Assembly: GCA_028551475.1 (NCBI GenBank)
Contig: CM052362.1
Location: 2,302,166-2,366,165 of the forward strand
Length of the DNA stretch: 64,000 nucleotides
Reading direction: 5' to 3'
DNA from: Casuarina equisetifolia
Taxonomy: Eukaryota > Streptophyta > Magnoliopsida > Fagales > Casuarinaceae
Shown one piece after another: positions 10,481 to 23,690 of the stretch. The position numbers were made by a program, and so were the translations under genes. The notes under the pieces are model-generated. The model did not search any database. It was not told the origin of the DNA and saw only the letters and a program-made list of their open reading frames with translations. Numbering within the stretch: the stretch's first letter is position 1; every line of letters starts with the position of its first letter.

Positions 10481-13400
10481 ATTTGAGTAAACAACCTCAC
10501 TTTGATCTAGTTGAGGTAATCAAGCATACAAGAGCAAAATTGAGCTTTCAACTCCAGATTTCATTAGAAGAGATAAAGAAATTGAAGACACCATATCACT
10601 GCTCCTTTGTTTGGAAGGCAAGATTGGGCATGTGGGGTAAAACGACCGCGTTGGAAAGGGGTTGGGCTTGAGGTCAACCCAGGCAACACCCAAAGCTAGT
10701 TATATGGGCCTACGTCTAGAACCCCCAACCCACCTCTCGGGAGCCCCCTGTACTCCTCTAAGCATTGACCCGTCCAATTAAAGCCGAACTGAAGAGTTGG
10801 GCTTAGCCCAACTCTGCTTTCGTTACACTTATCTTTATTTTTATTTGAAGAATTGTTATAGAAATTCAAAGGAGATTGAGTGATTTTACTATTTGAATTC
10901 AAGTTTCCCAAAATATTTTCAGAGACTAAGAATTCAAGCTTTGATTCTTTCTCCTATTTTTGTGCTTATGTATTTTGAATAGTGAGCAAACAAAAATAAA
11001 GAGAAATAATTTTTTTTTTTGTTTGAAGAAAACCAACCTCCAAATGCTTAAACTATGTTGTGGCATCCCAAAAACAAAAATAAAATGAAAAGGAAAAAAA
11101 TCATTGATATCATTTGAAATAAGAGTTAAACCATTGGTTGAATCTCTTTTTTTTTTAAAAAAAAATTATTTTTACTTTTTGTTTTATGAATATATGAATT
11201 TATTTATCAAAAAATAAGAAAGTATAAAAACTTAGAGGCATATCTTAGTACTGCAATTTATTTAAGAGAAAATTGAATTTAGAATCTTTCATTTATAATA
11301 CAATAAAGGTTTCACCAATAAAAGTTTAATGTTCCTAAATAAAAATGTTCTTCCATAAATAATTAAAAAATATTAAAAATAATGCATTTTCTATATTAGT
11401 AATATTTTAGTCTAGTATTATCTTTATAAATGAAGGTGCCATTCTCTTTTCATGATTGTTTTTAAAAGAAAAAAAATGAAGTTTATTACTATATTATCAA
11501 AGTGTTGTTTCAAACTTGCATTCTATCACTTATGAACCTAATCTTTCTGGTTTCTTTAAGCATAGGGCATAAATGCTATGTTGAAATAATTTTAATCACA
11601 TTACCAGTATCTCAATTTAATATTATTCATTATTATACATTTTGATGTTCATCTTTTTTAACAAAATGATAGTGAATAGAAGAGTTTTTTTAAGCATAGT
11701 ATCAACTTCATAGGTTGAAATACAACACTCTATCATCTATATTCTCACTTGGAGTTAAAGGATCTTTATAAACCAAGTAGTCTCAAATTGTTAATATCTT
11801 AACATGCCACAAACTTTATACATGATGGTTTCTGTGTATTCGATGAACAATCTTAATGAAAAGAGCAAGCATTTCTAACAAAACATAACATATGATTTGG
11901 TTAGTAAAGTAATTAATTTCATTATTAGAAACTCACATTACTCATTCTTAAGCTCATTCAACTTGCAAATCCTTAGACCAAATTTGATGGCCTAAGAAGC
12001 ATCGCATTCAACCAAACTCATGATAGTATTTGTCTTCCTTATCCGTTCTCCTGAAACTCACGGGTTTAATGGGTTTCCATGTGACCAAACCAATTTCTTT
12101 TTCCCTTCAACGCTCTCAGCCGCCATGGTGATAACGCCTCAGACTCAACCTCAGAACACAAATTTGAACACAAGTCGCTGACTTTAATAAAGTAAAGATG
12201 GGCGGACTTTTCTTGCCGGTGAAGTCAAGGGAACTTATTACGACCATGGGGTGGGCTGGGGAGCGTGTCCCATAGCCGTCGCAACAAGCTTTGCCGCGGT
12301 GTAATTAATTGTAGGCGGTATCATGCTGATCCATGGACGGCGGCGATCTTTTGGCAGAGTTTACTACATCGCTCCGCGAATCCTGGGAACCGAGTTGACC
12401 AAGGAAAGAAGTTAGGTGGGAGTTTGTGAAGCGGACAAGATCAAATTATAATTATCCCAATGACAGTAAACCACTAACATATAATTGTGTAGCTTATGAT
12501 TTTATTAGAAATTAATTTATATCTAAACGTCAATTAAAGAGTATAAGAACTTTTTTTTAATATAAAGATGGCTCTCAAATATGATTTAAGTAGCATAGAA
12601 TATTTTTTGTATTATTCCTAACATGTGAGTAGTGTAGCTTGTGAGTTTTGTTGTAGCAAAAGCATATATCTTCTTTCATACATTATGGATACAGTTTCTT
12701 GAACATAGACTTCATTACTATACCTGAGAGTATTATTATATTAAAGTCAATTTAGAATAAGTGATTTTCTTTATTTAAAATGTATTTTCACCAATATAAG
12801 ATACTATTAATATTATTCTTGATAATCAAAAAAATCTATTTTACAATTTTTTAATATACACATCCAAATTTATATACTTAGAAATTAAATGTGATATCAA
12901 AAAATTTAAATAACATTTACTCATAACTGAACTAAACACTTATTAATTTATCTTATAAGTTATGAATATAAAAAATGAGATACTGCAATATAAAAATTTA
13001 TATATGATCCATTTTTTAATGCACCCTCTTGGAGACAAGTCAAAAAATTAATTTTTTATTCTCAACCATAAACACTAACATTTAACTGAAAAAAAAAAGG
13101 ATTTAACCAACAAAAGCAAAATTGAGTTATTAAAAGAGGAATATAACATTTAAGTATATAACAAAATTAGATTAATATGTCTGTCGGTAATGTAAATAAT
13201 TTTTTTAATAGTTAGAAGGACTTGTTTTATGAACGATAACTAATGAATCATGGGTGTTTCAATAATCTTAAGAAAAATAAAAATAAAAATAAAATAAAAC
13301 ACAATCGTACTTCTTTAAGGTCACAGCAATTCAGAACCGTGCGTGCAGAAAAGCTGATATTATAATTTCTAGAACATTGCAATGAAAAATGGCAGAAACA

Positions 13401-13540
13401 CAAACGTGTCAGACGGGTCAATAAATGCCACATGCGGTCCACGTCGGTCCTCGTCCGACAGCTGCCCATGATGGTGATTATTTCGTGATGTCGTCGGAGG
13501 GGTTTGGTCTCCTCCATCACATGCCCGGCGACCACCCAAT
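10481..13540. other. Long AT-rich intergenic stretch of module 2
   Basis: 10540-10710 matches the start of the window and marks the beginning of module 2. Dispersed AT-rich repeat material lies at about 11185-11370. A short GC-richer patch (about 12100-12430) interrupts otherwise AT-rich DNA and includes the possible minus-strand exon described separately. I see no complete gene. Confidence 0.5.
12062..12126 (-). other. Possible orphan first exon (minus strand)
   Basis: On the minus strand an ATG at 12126 in good context (CCATGGCGGC) opens MAAESVEGKKKLVWSHGNPL, followed by Asn and two bases, then a consensus donor GTGAGTTT. The upstream side (12130-12430) is GC-richer than the surroundings, as many plant promoters and 5' ends are. 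I do not recognise the protein and see no matching second exon nearby. It may be a captured or degraded gene fragment. Confidence 0.2.
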
Positions 13541-13980
13541 TTATTTTAGGCTTCTGGATAAATCCCTGCGGTCCACGGAACAGTTGGCTGCTGACGACGG
13601 GCGTCCTTCTTAACACCAACCTGTGGACCGTAATAGGAAGAGAGAGATTATTCATGGATGATGACATGGTGACCATGATGGCCCATGACACATGGGATGT
13701 CCCCTTTTACTATTTTGGATTTTGATGATTAGAGCGAAGGGACATAAGTACAGTAGTTTAACCGTCAACATTGTCAGTTGGTGGTTAGCCTGACTCAATC
13801 CAAATAAATGGTGATGCATGTTAATTGGACGACGGTTTACCAAAAAGATAGTGTCCAAAATGTTTAGTCCATTTTTGGATGGACCTTTTAAACTAATCTT
13901 AGGCCTTGATTAGATTAAATGTTCAAAATAAACTTAGCGTGTAACCATATTTGATTCTATATAATAGTTGTTACATGGGT
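13541..13980. repeat. Local repeat R, copy 4
   Basis: This is the module 2 counterpart of copy 2 (4080-4500), about 1.4-1.9 kb upstream of KCS2. It contains AACAGTTGGCTG, CTTAACACC, GTGGACCGTAA and the TTTAACCGTCAACATTGTCAG run. Only one copy is seen in module 2 against three in module 1. Confidence 0.6.
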
Positions 13981-15299
13981 TGTGCTTCAAAATTGTTGAA
14001 GTCATTTAATATCCCTACCTATCCTAATAAAAAATCAAGTAGGTCATATGACCGAATCAAATTGGCTTGATTGGGAAAGAATGAATATGAAAATATAATC
14101 AAATTGATTTTTATTCAATAACGAATAGAAGCATCAGGTGTTGGAGATTGTTTCAAGTCAGTCTTTCATGATCATGTTAACAGTTTTATTAATAACGGTA
14201 TCTCTATTTCTTATAAGGTCTTTTAAAAAGATAAATTTGTTTCTTATATCAGGAAATTGTGACAGTCTTGGAGGAAAGATGACATGCAAAAGCACCAAAT
14301 TTGATCATGGATGATTTTGGAATTGTCATGAGTTTGAAATATATGATAAAGCCTTATTTTTCATGGAAAAAGTTTGAAACTTTTTTTTAATCATTTTCAA
14401 AATTAATGTCAAGAATTGGTTTAGATACTTAAAGAGAAAGATAAGTACTTCTTTTAGTTAGGAGTAGGTATTGCCTATATGCATGTCATATAAACCCTAA
14501 ATTGAGCCAATTTTTTCAAATGAAAAAGTTGAAACTATGAATAGGTTTTCCTAAACTAATTTGAAATATGATTCAAAGATTAAAGACGGCTAGCATATAA
14601 AAATATGGTCATATACGTATAGTTTCTTGATAAGTGCGAATGTTGTAAGGAATCCAATGACTCCTAAATCGATGTTGATAATTTCAAACTTACATCATTC
14701 ACTCTTTTACTCATTCCATCTTTGCTTGCATTGATAAACCAAGCTCGTACACGTCGGACGGAGTCGGCAAGAAAACATCACCATTTTGCACTAGTTTAAT
14801 CCTCAGTGCAGGAAAGTGCCAAATTTCACACCAGAAAGCTACAAAACAGGCGAAAGTTCATAGGAGCGTAGTTTGAGAAAGAGCTCGTTAGAATCTTATT
14901 CCTCAAGGCTTCCCTCCGAATCTGGATATGTGATGGACAAAGTCTTATATTGTTTGTCCTTTCGAAACCGTGTCAAGAAGCCACTTTGAAGCTTCCGCTT
15001 CCTTCTCTTGGACTCCTCGTTTCTAAAAGCCCACTTCTTTTTCTGCGGCGAGATTCCTTGTACTCCCCATCTTCCTCTCAGTTTCTTTCGCGAAGAAGAA
15101 AACGAGGGACATTTTTTCAAGCAGTGGCAGAGAAAACGGAACAGCCGAACACCTTAAACGTCTCACACTTTCTTTCAGCGACATACGTGGGCGATGATCT
15201 GTACTAGGTCGTTGCTGTAGTTGTATCAACCACTTCTAAACCCACCCAACAACCCTTCTTCTCCTCCACCGCGGATTTCTTTTTCTGTAAATTTTACCG
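13981..15299. other. KCS2 upstream region
   Basis: 15130-15299 aligns with the KCS1 promoter region. About 14740-15125 is GC-richer and open in frames on both strands, but has no counterpart at KCS1 and no recognisable protein. I take it as non-coding. The remainder is AT-rich. Confidence 0.4.
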
Positions 15300-15307
15300 T
15301 ATATAAG
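15300..15307 (+). promoter_or_regulatory. TATA box of KCS2
   Basis: TATATAAG followed by CCCCTGAA lies about 102 bases upstream of the ATG, in the same setting as the KCS1 TATA box. Confidence 0.65.
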
Positions 15308-15401
15308 CCCCTGAAGCTGCTAGCGCCGGAACCCAGTTCATAAAAGCGAGAAATACCTTAACTCACCTCTAATCCAAAAACAAGAGAAGAGACAAGCCAT
15401 C

Positions 15402-16913
15402 ATGAGCGCAGAAGCCGGTGGGGTTCAGATCCGGCAGGCCCGGAGGCTACCGGACTTCCTACAGAGTGTGAATCTCAAGTACGTGAAACTGGGTTATCAC
15501 TACCTTGTATCCCACCTCTTGACTCTTTGCCTGGTCCCTCTGATAACCGTCGTTATCATTCAAGCCTCTCATCTGAACCCCGGCGAGATTCAGCAACTCT
15601 GGCTTCACCTCCAATACAACCTCGTCAGCGTCGTGATCTTCTCCGCCGTTCTTGTTTTTGGATCCACTGTGTACATAATGACACGCCCGAGATCCGTCTA
15701 CCTCGTGGACTACTCATGCTATCGTCCTCCTTCGCATCTCCAGGTCAAGTACCAACAGTTCATGGAGCACTCCAAGCTCACCGGAGACTTCGATGACTCG
15801 TCCCTGGAGTTCCAGCGCAAGATTCTTGAGCGCTCTGGTCTCGGCGAGGAGACCTACGTCCCTGAAGCTATGCACTACATTCCTCCTAGGCCCTCCATGG
15901 CTGCGGCAAGAGAAGAGGCAGAGCAAGTGATGTTTGGAGCCTTGGACAAACTGTTTGCGAATACCAGTGTCAAGCCCAAGGATATTGGTATTCTTGTGGT
16001 GAATTGTAGCCTGTTTAATCCAACGCCATCGCTCTCCGCCATGATTGTTAACAAGTACAAGCTCAGGGGTAACGTCAAGAGCTTCAATTTGGGTGGTATG
16101 GGTTGCAGCGCTGGTGTAATAGCGATTGATCTCGCTAAGGACATGTTGCAGGTTCAAAGGAACACTTACGCAGTTGTTGTTAGCACTGAAAACATCACTC
16201 AGAACTGGTACTTTGGGAATAAAAAATCGATGTTAATACCTAATTGCCTGTTCAGAGTGGGTGGCGCTGCTATTTTGCTATCAAACAAGCCGTCTGATCG
16301 GCGGCGAGCAAAGTATAGGCTCGTACATGTCGTGAGGACTCATCGTGGGGCTGACGATACAGCCTTCAAATGTGTCTATCAGGAACAGGATGATAAAGGG
16401 AAAACCGGGGTTTCTTTGTCTAAGGACCTCATGACCATAGCTGGTGGAGCTCTCAAGGCAAACATCACAACGCTGGGTCCCCTTGTGCTTCCTGTAAGCG
16501 AGCAGCTTCTCTTTTTCGCCACCTTGGTGGCCAAGAAACTATTCAACGCGAAAGTGAAGCCTTATATTCCCGATTTCAAGCTCGCTTTTGACCATTTCTG
16601 CATACACGCGGGCGGGAGGGGTGTGATCGATGAACTTGAGAAGAATCTCCAGCTTCTTCCAGTGCATGTTGAGGCGTCTCGGATGACTCTACACCGGTTC
16701 GGAAACACTTCGTCGAGTTCGATCTGGTATGAGCTTGCTTATACAGAAGCCAAGGGGAGGATCCGGAGGAACAACCGCATCTGGCAGATTGCCTTTGGGA
16801 GTGGTTTCAAGTGTAACAGTGCAGTTTGGGAGGCCCTGCGCAATGTGAAACCTTCTCCCAATAGTCCATGGGAGGATTGCACCCACAGGTATCCGGTGCC
16901 GATAGTTGCTTAG
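15402..16913 (+). CDS. KCS: 3-ketoacyl-CoA synthase, copy 2 (KCS2 of this window)
   Basis: This is a 503-residue intronless gene, three residues shorter than KCS1 near the N-terminus. It has the same role: the condensing step of very-long-chain fatty-acid elongation at the ER. Two N-terminal membrane segments precede the FAE1/CUT1 domain. Catalytic Cys235 (GGMGCSAG), His402 (HFCIHAGG) and Asn435 ([10 protein letters not shown]) are present. Unlike KCS1 it keeps the usual VVNCSLFNP and GGAAILLSN motifs, so it looks like the more conserved copy. The start agrees with KCS1 and lies 102 bases after a TATA box. The tandem duplication that built module 3 cut this gene's last exon region: the break corresponds to 16711, just after Asn435, and the stub at 32566 continues from there. 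Confidence 0.95.
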   Translation: MSAEAGGVQIRQARRLPDFLQSVNLKYVKLGYHYLVSHLLTLCLVPLITVVIIQASHLNPGEIQQLWLHLQYNLVSVVIFSAVLVFGSTVYIMTRPRSVYLVDYSCYRPPSHLQVKYQQFMEHSKLTGDFDDSSLEFQRKILERSGLGEETYVPEAMHYIPPRPSMAAAREEAEQVMFGALDKLFANTSVKPKDIGILVVNCSLFNPTPSLSAMIVNKYKLRGNVKSFNLGGMGCSAGVIAIDLAKDMLQVQRNTYAVVVSTENITQNWYFGNKKSMLIPNCLFRVGGAAILLSNKPSDRRRAKYRLVHVVRTHRGADDTAFKCVYQEQDDKGKTGVSLSKDLMTIAGGALKANITTLGPLVLPVSEQLLFFATLVAKKLFNAKVKPYIPDFKLAFDHFCIHAGGRGVIDELEKNLQLLPVHVEASRMTLHRFGNTSSSSIWYELAYTEAKGRIRRNNRIWQIAFGSGFKCNSAVWEALRNVKPSPNSPWEDCTHRYPVPIVA

Positions 16914-19900
16914 ATCGACCACGAAGCGGTTGGGTTCTATGTCGGAAAAGGGATTAACTTGATAGTTTGAACTAGGCAATTATCTTTTTCTTCTGTCCTC
17001 CCTTAATGTCTAGTTTTCTGTGTTTAGTTACTGGATCTTTGTTCTTGTATTTTGATGTTTCAATGAATTTAACATTTTTATGAATTCCTCACAAGCAATA
17101 TGCAAGAGCCAACTGTGCATTGAGTTCATTTCATTCAGTTTATGGCAGGGTTTGAACAAGGAACAGAAGTATATCGCCATTTGGATTTCCCAATGGTTTA
17201 CTGAAACTCATTTCCTTCTTTTCAGTTGAGGAAACTTGGCCAGAAAGTGTTTACATTTATCCATATGGAGCTTGAGATCTCAGTTAATTACATCATCAAT
17301 GGCCCTTATACTTTTATGTATAATTTATCTTAAATATTTAATATTTTAATTTGGTATTATTTTTGTATGTATAATTTTGTCAATGAACAAATGCTGTTTA
17401 GGACTAAAGAGGTCTGTAAGAGAATTATTTAGAAAACCTATACTGAAAAAAAATTCTATATTATCAATATAAAAGTCGACAAAATCCTTCAGGAGCCCAC
17501 ATGCAGGAAAATATTTGGCACTCTCCAATACATTTGTTGCTTGGAAGTGTGGATTTCCCACCAACACCTAGTCAAGGTCTAAACTCGAGGAGGCATTATT
17601 CATTGCCTTTCATTTTCATCGTATTACAGATTCCACGTTACTGGCTAGGAGCAATTGTGTCAGCATCAGCAGTGGGCGTAATTAACACACGACCCTCCCA
17701 TCTTCAATCAATGACAACTGTAAGGGTTCTTCTCCCACTGTCGTGCAATTTATGGTAAACATTACTCCACCATCGCTTATGTCCTTAGTCTAAAGTTTCC
17801 TGCACTGTAAACGATGAGTGAAGCTCTGGGTTTGGTGGATTACACTAAAAGATAGGTGGTTTCTGCACTTTTGGCGACCAGTTTTGGCTCTGGGGTTATG
17901 GGAAATGCTTTGTTCTGCGGAATCATGGCCTGAAAGTTCCCTTTGCTCTTTGTAACGCGTGAGGTCTTCTCTCTGTACTGCGCAGCACGAAACAGATCTG
18001 CTATATCTCAATATTAAGACACGGAGACCAATCAATATGGGTAGTTTTTTATGATACCCATGGCACGCGTCTTATATATATTCTGCATTTCGTAATTCAT
18101 TTTAGATATTCTCCACTAACTTAGTTTTAAGTTCTGTTTTTAGGTCAGACAGAACTGCAAGAGTTTTCTTGCTCTTGCTTCTTAATGAAAAATAGAACAG
18201 AGCCATTTTGGAAAAAATCTTGTTTGACAGAATGTTTTAACTAATCACATTTATAAGCTTTAATATTGCATCATTTTTTTTAAAATAACACATGTATCCA
18301 CTCACACACCTTGAAGGTGTTAAATATGAAACTTTTTAGTCTCAAGCGGTGTTTGTTTACCACTAAATTAGGCATTTGTCAACTTTTAATCTTGTATCAG
18401 AAGTCAATTTCAATATAGCACATGTGAACAACTAAAATCCTTAAAATATCTCCACATCTAAGATAAGAAATGTGTTGCTACTTAACCTGATTATGCTATT
18501 TTTGTTATACAAAAAAATAACTTGTATAAACTCGTAAAGAGCCAAATCTCTTTTATTAGTCGTGTTCCAAGATTACCCACTTCTGCTATATGTCATTGTC
18601 CTTTCATTTTCTATTTTCCTAAGTCTCTTTCAACCCAAATTGCGTAAGCAAAGACAAAACTTGTAACCAAAGCTTCCCCACATGCATTCTAAAAGTAGCC
18701 ATGCCGTGACGTTCTAAATCTCTTCTAGGAGTGTTGGCTGTTTGATAATCCCAAAAGTCACACGGAAGACGAATACGAGTGAGATTGTGCTGAATCACCT
18801 AGAGCAACATTGACTCTGAACAGGGTGCCACTAAACATGTTCTTTTCAGAATTATATAACCTTTCGTGTCAGAATCCACTTTGGTTTAGATTCCATATTC
18901 GTTGGTTCGCTAAGACCTAGCCCAAGGGGATCCACATGTGGAAGCTAAATGAATCAATCCTTTGATTTAGCAGTTGCAGAGTTACTTCAGCAAACAGCCC
19001 GGTGGTATGATAAGATTTTTTATGTTGATCATAAGTTTGAGTGATTTAAATCTTATTTATTTATTTTAAAAATAAAGAAATCTTCTTTATTTTTAATTTA
19101 ACTTTTGAATGGAATTGAGTTTTATAATATGGTATTAAAACTCATGTTTAAGTGTATTTCTTTTTTGTAAAAAATAAGTTTACATTAATAAAATTTAATG
19201 TACAAAAATATAGGAGCAAATCCTATCATTATACCTCAGTATAATACTCTTTTATGTATGAATAAAAATTCTTGTGAAAATAATTTGTTAATTTAAAAAC
19301 AAGAGACTTATACATAAGTCTTATCATACCATTAGTTTGGTTGATTTAATAGCCACATGGCGAAGCTAAATGAATAAATTGCTTGATTTAGCACTTACAG
19401 AATGACTCTACAACTATTAGTTATATGATTTAAATCTTGTTTGAATTTTTTTAAATATCCGTTTATTTTTTATTTAGCTTTTAGGTTGAATTGGGTTTTA
19501 TAATATAATATGATATTAAAATTCATGTCTAAGTATGATACTCCTTAATTTATGAATACAATCCTCATTAAAAATAGTTTCCTACACTTAAAGCGAATTG
19601 CATTAAAATGGTGTGATATAAGTTTTATATTCTCTGCACTTCTTCTTTATTAAAAAGAAAGACTCTTTATCTTTATATAAATAGTTTTGAACTTGCAATA
19701 TTAAAATTGACTCCCAATAATGTGGGCCATGGAGTAAATGTTGGCCCATCAAGCCTCCGAGCAAATCACCAGATAACTTTTTTTTTTAATTTGATCAGAT
19801 TTGGCAGAGCCTTTGGCCCACAGTCCTCGCTCCCATTCGGACATGTTTTGTGCTTACAGACAAGCCTTTGATTCGATGACAGCTGTCCAACCATAAAAGA

Positions 19901-20377
19901 GACAGGGCCGAAGAAGACAAAAAAGAGAGGAGACAAATAAATAATTAAACAGTTTGATCTTATTTCTTTGTTATTAAGGGAAGGGTCGATCACCTGCTTT
20001 GAGACAAAATTAGCAGTCTGATATCTATTGATTCCAAGTTTAACATTTAATATTTAAGTTTAGGTGTGTATCTATATACAAAAGACAAATGTGAGACCAT
20101 TAGTAGCTTTATTGAATCATATACTTAGAGTTATCATAAAATCGTCGTGTGCATAGAAGGTAGTATCTTAGCTGGGCTCACGGTTGCAGAATGATCAATT
20201 ATTCCTCTTCCAAGGGGACAAGTCAGGATTTCAACTCCAGCTCTTTCTGACCAGAAGGAGCAGTTTCAATAAGTTCAAAGGAAGGTCGAAATCACTTTCA
20301 TGTCTTTTCCCACATCTTTGTATATTTGACTTTCTTCATTCCATTGTCTCTGTATTCGGGAAGAGAGAAAAAGAGAG
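16914..20377. other. Intergenic DNA between KCS2 and ABH1
   Basis: No gene is visible. About 16953-18510 is the forward version of a block that occurs inverted at 35692-37015. About 18510-19085 has no counterpart in module 3. About 19088-20377 aligns with 37016-38385 in direct orientation. Inside it, about 18950-19290 and 19340-19600 are imperfect direct repeats of each other (shared words GATTTAAATCTT, GAATTG(A/G)G and TTTTATAATAT). Confidence 0.55.
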
Positions 20378-23300
20378 ATGGCGAACATTTTTGCAGTATA
20401 CAAACCATTGTTGCGGCGGGTAATGAGTTTGGTTGGGGCGAGGCCCCAGATGGTGGAAATAGAACCAGGAACGGTGTTAAACTTCTGGGTCCCCAGTGAA
20501 ACCGACAATGGCGACGAGAACAAGGAGCTGAAACCGAAGCCCGCCGTGGTGTTCCTTCATGGGTTTGCAGCGGATGGGATCATAACATGGCAGTTCCAAG
20601 TCTTGGCTCTAGCAAAGAAGTACAAGGTCTACGTACCGGACTTTCTCTTCTTTGGCGGTTCAATCACTGACAGGCCAGAGCGGTCTCCGGCGTTTCAAGC
20701 CGAGTGTGTCGCTAAGGGTCTGAGAAAGCTGGGAGTCGATAGGTGTACGTTGGTGGGGTTTAGCTATGGCGGGATGGTTGGGTTCAAGATGGCGGAGATG
20801 TTCCCGGACTTGGTCGAGTCCATGGTGGTGACATGCTCCGTCGTGGCCTTGACCGAGTCGATCAGTGCTGCATCCATTGAGCGGATCGGTTTACGATCCT
20901 GGCCTGAAATTCTGCTCCCGGAAACAGTCAACGGCGTTAAGAAGCTTTTTCAGATTGCCACCTACAATCTGCCGCGTTTGCCTGATTTCATTTGCAAAGA
21001 CTATCTGGAGGTATGCTTCCGTCACTCTTCCACCTCTCTTGTTTCGTATGGATTGTATGCAAAGCCATTTAGTCTGATCGGCGTAGTTTATCTATTTGTG
21101 AAGCAGAGTCCTTCCATTTTTCACGTATATAATTTTGTGAGCCAACATCAACCTAGTCGACAGCCATGTCAATTCACTACACAGATTCATGACGTTTCCC
21201 AATCGAAAAAAACACATTCTTGACATCTTTCACCACGACAGGCTATCAAAGTTACAGCACCTGTAGGGTATAGTCAGCCATCTGTTCTGGAACAAGACCA
21301 CCGTAAAAATCCGTCTTTTGGCGAGGTGACTGATCTTGTCAACGAAAATCAAGATACAAAATAAAGGATTTTAACTGGTACTATCCTTATCTAGAGAAAT
21401 CACCAGGTCATGTATGCAGGAGATTATTAGGAAAGCCAAAGCAGTCTGGGAAATTTTATATTTCTGCAACTTAAGCACGCATTACAGATAGAGTCGAGTC
21501 TTTTTGCATACCATATATATGTTGAACTGACGTACACGACGGTTTGCTTGAAACCACCTGCAAACGAAGGAATTGTTTGGCTGGGGAAGAACTGACTTAA
21601 AGCACGCTCTGCCTTCTATGTTCTTTAGAAAACAAGATATTGCACCACTTGTGTTCAACTTTTGAGAGAATATTATGTGATGGTTGAGAATCCATTCTTT
21701 CTCTTTTTCTGGGAGAAGGGACTGAGTATGTAACATCTTATTTTACATAATCCTAAGAATTCCGTTTTGATATCTATTCATATTAGATATTGTTAGAATT
21801 TCATCCCATGTCAGAATTGGAGTTTCATTTTTGCGTTTTATATGAGTTGATGCTCCCCTTCTCTCATGAGTGGCTTTAGAGAACATCCTTCCATATCAAA
21901 TTGAAACCCTCTATATAGACTTACAATTCAACCTAAAAGCTTTTTAGTTTGAACTCTCTTTTTATATATTTAAAGAGTACTCAAAAATCATATCTTTTTA
22001 CTACACAATTTTTGTTTTCAATATTCCTTATATATCAGGCTTACTTTAAACTCAAAGTTAAATGAGTTGGAATGAATATTTTTAATTCATTTACTAGATA
22101 TATTTTAAAAGATATATCTAGAAAATAAATGAAATTTATAATAAATCAAGCTAGACTTTAGTACTAAAAATCAAGATCTAAGAATTGTAACTTTTTAACA
22201 CAGGACTTCTATTTCCAGTATTTTATATAAGAATTTTTTTTTTGTGTGTGTGCATTTCATACACATTTCATCTACCTAAGTTTGTTTGTCTTTTTCTCGT
22301 TTTCGCTTTCACATCTATGATTACTTGCAGGCGATGTTTAACAACAGAAAGGAGAGAGTACAGCTTCTCAAGGCTTTGGTCATCGATGACAAGGACTTCA
22401 CCCTAACTCATTACCCACAGGTTTGAAATTTTTCTCCTTTTTCTATATCATCAATTTATGGGGATACCTACTTTCTTATACACACAAATTTATATCGGCC
22501 ACGGTTCCAGGACGACATTTAAACGCGATGAAGGTTAGACCTAAACATCAGCATAAATAATAGACGTTCTCATTATGAACACGTGATCCTACCCTCCGTC
22601 CCATCCCTTTTAAAATAATTGCAAATATCACCATCTGTCTAATCCATATTGGGACCAAGTGGTTCACCCTTCAAAGTGCCGCTGGCTTGGAGCATCCAGA
22701 CAAATGGTTTACGTGTAGTGAAGGGAAGTCAAACATTTTCTTGGTAAGCATCAGTTCTCGATGACATCCATTTCTTATATATAATCTGGAGTAGTTGAAC
22801 AGTAACAGTAACAGTATCGTGTCGGGATCAAGCATCAATCTTGCTTTCTATCCCTTATCTTGTGTTCTCTCTATACTGGTAAAACTACGGTTACATTGGA
22901 AGGTACACAGTACTACGCAGTATTTTAGACTTGAAAATATATCTATCATTTGAGTCCTCATTTATATATGTTAAAGAGTATATTTCTTCCTTTGAAACTA
23001 AATTTTAAAAGAGAGTAGGATCTCCCCTTATCAGGTTTTGGTACATATCCTCTTCTCCTATACGAGGAATCACTTTATACAGGGACCTAATTCATGATCA
23101 AATAAGTGTCTCATTTAAAGTTCAAATTTTGATATTATATCAGAAGATTTATTTTTTCTCTTGAATTGACTTGTAAGATATAAAAATACATTCACATATA
23201 AAAAACCATAATATACCAAAAAGTTCATAATAAAGGAATACACATACTTTATTTCAACATTATCCAATATCATACTTTTTTTTTCTAAAGCTACACGTAA

Positions 23301-23690
23301 AAACAATGTGCAGGAGTCAACAGTAACATAGTGGCTTGAGAGATTTGTTTGCGTACTAATGCAAATTTCTGCAGAGGATACATCTACTTTGGGGAGGGGA
23401 ATGACGTCATTTTCACCATGGAAGTTGCCAACGACTTGAAGAGGTATGCTTTGCTGTACTTTTGCTTGATGCATGTGTATTAGGTGATCATTGACGATGG
23501 GCTTGAATACGAAATAAAACTGATAATTGCAAAACAACTGGACTTTTACAGGCAACTGGGGGATAGAACTACGCTGCAACACATTGAGAAAGCCGGTCAT
23601 CTTGTTCAGATGGAACGACCATGCGTCTACAACAGGCGCCTCAAGGAAGTTTTGACAAGTTTAATGGAAGATGGACACAAAGGACAGTAA
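20378..23690 (+). CDS. Alpha/beta-hydrolase ABH1 (alpha subtype), frame broken in exon 3
   Basis: Exons are 20378-21010, 22331-22420, 23375-23443 and 23552-23690, each with GT..AG introns matching ABH3. The expected protein is about 309 residues of the plant ABHD6/monoacylglycerol-lipase-like group, probably an ester hydrolase of unknown substrate. Exon 1 carries FLHGF (oxyanion loop, residues 59-63) and the nucleophile elbow GFSYGG with Ser129. Exon 2 is the usual 30-codon exon. Exon 3 should hold WGGND with the catalytic Asp, and exon 4 holds KAGH with the catalytic His. Exon 3 has 69 bases where the other copies have 68: an extra G in the run after CTTTGGGGA gives a stop before the Asp. 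Either this is a fresh pseudogene or a sequencing error in a G run. Everything else is intact. It lies 3.5 kb behind KCS2 and 533 bases before ABH2. Confidence 0.8.

Noticed and set aside
13248-13691. 147-codon minus-strand frame and overlapping + frames near repeat R copy 4
   Set aside because: They overlap a duplicated non-coding repeat, are not conserved in copies 1-3, and show no known domain.
14896-15207. Frames on both strands upstream of KCS2, one resembling a transit peptide
   Set aside because: They run into the duplicated KCS promoter, have no counterpart upstream of KCS1, and no family is recognised.
15714-16157. Minus-strand frame of 147 codons over KCS2 (and similar ones over KCS1)
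   Set aside because: Antisense shadow of a GC-richer coding exon; it mirrors the KCS codon pattern.
21011-21223. Extension of the ABH1 frame into intron 1 (and the same in ABH3 and ABH5)
   Set aside because: A consensus donor lies at the end of exon 1 and exon 2 continues in phase; the extension is similar between copies only because the introns were duplicated.
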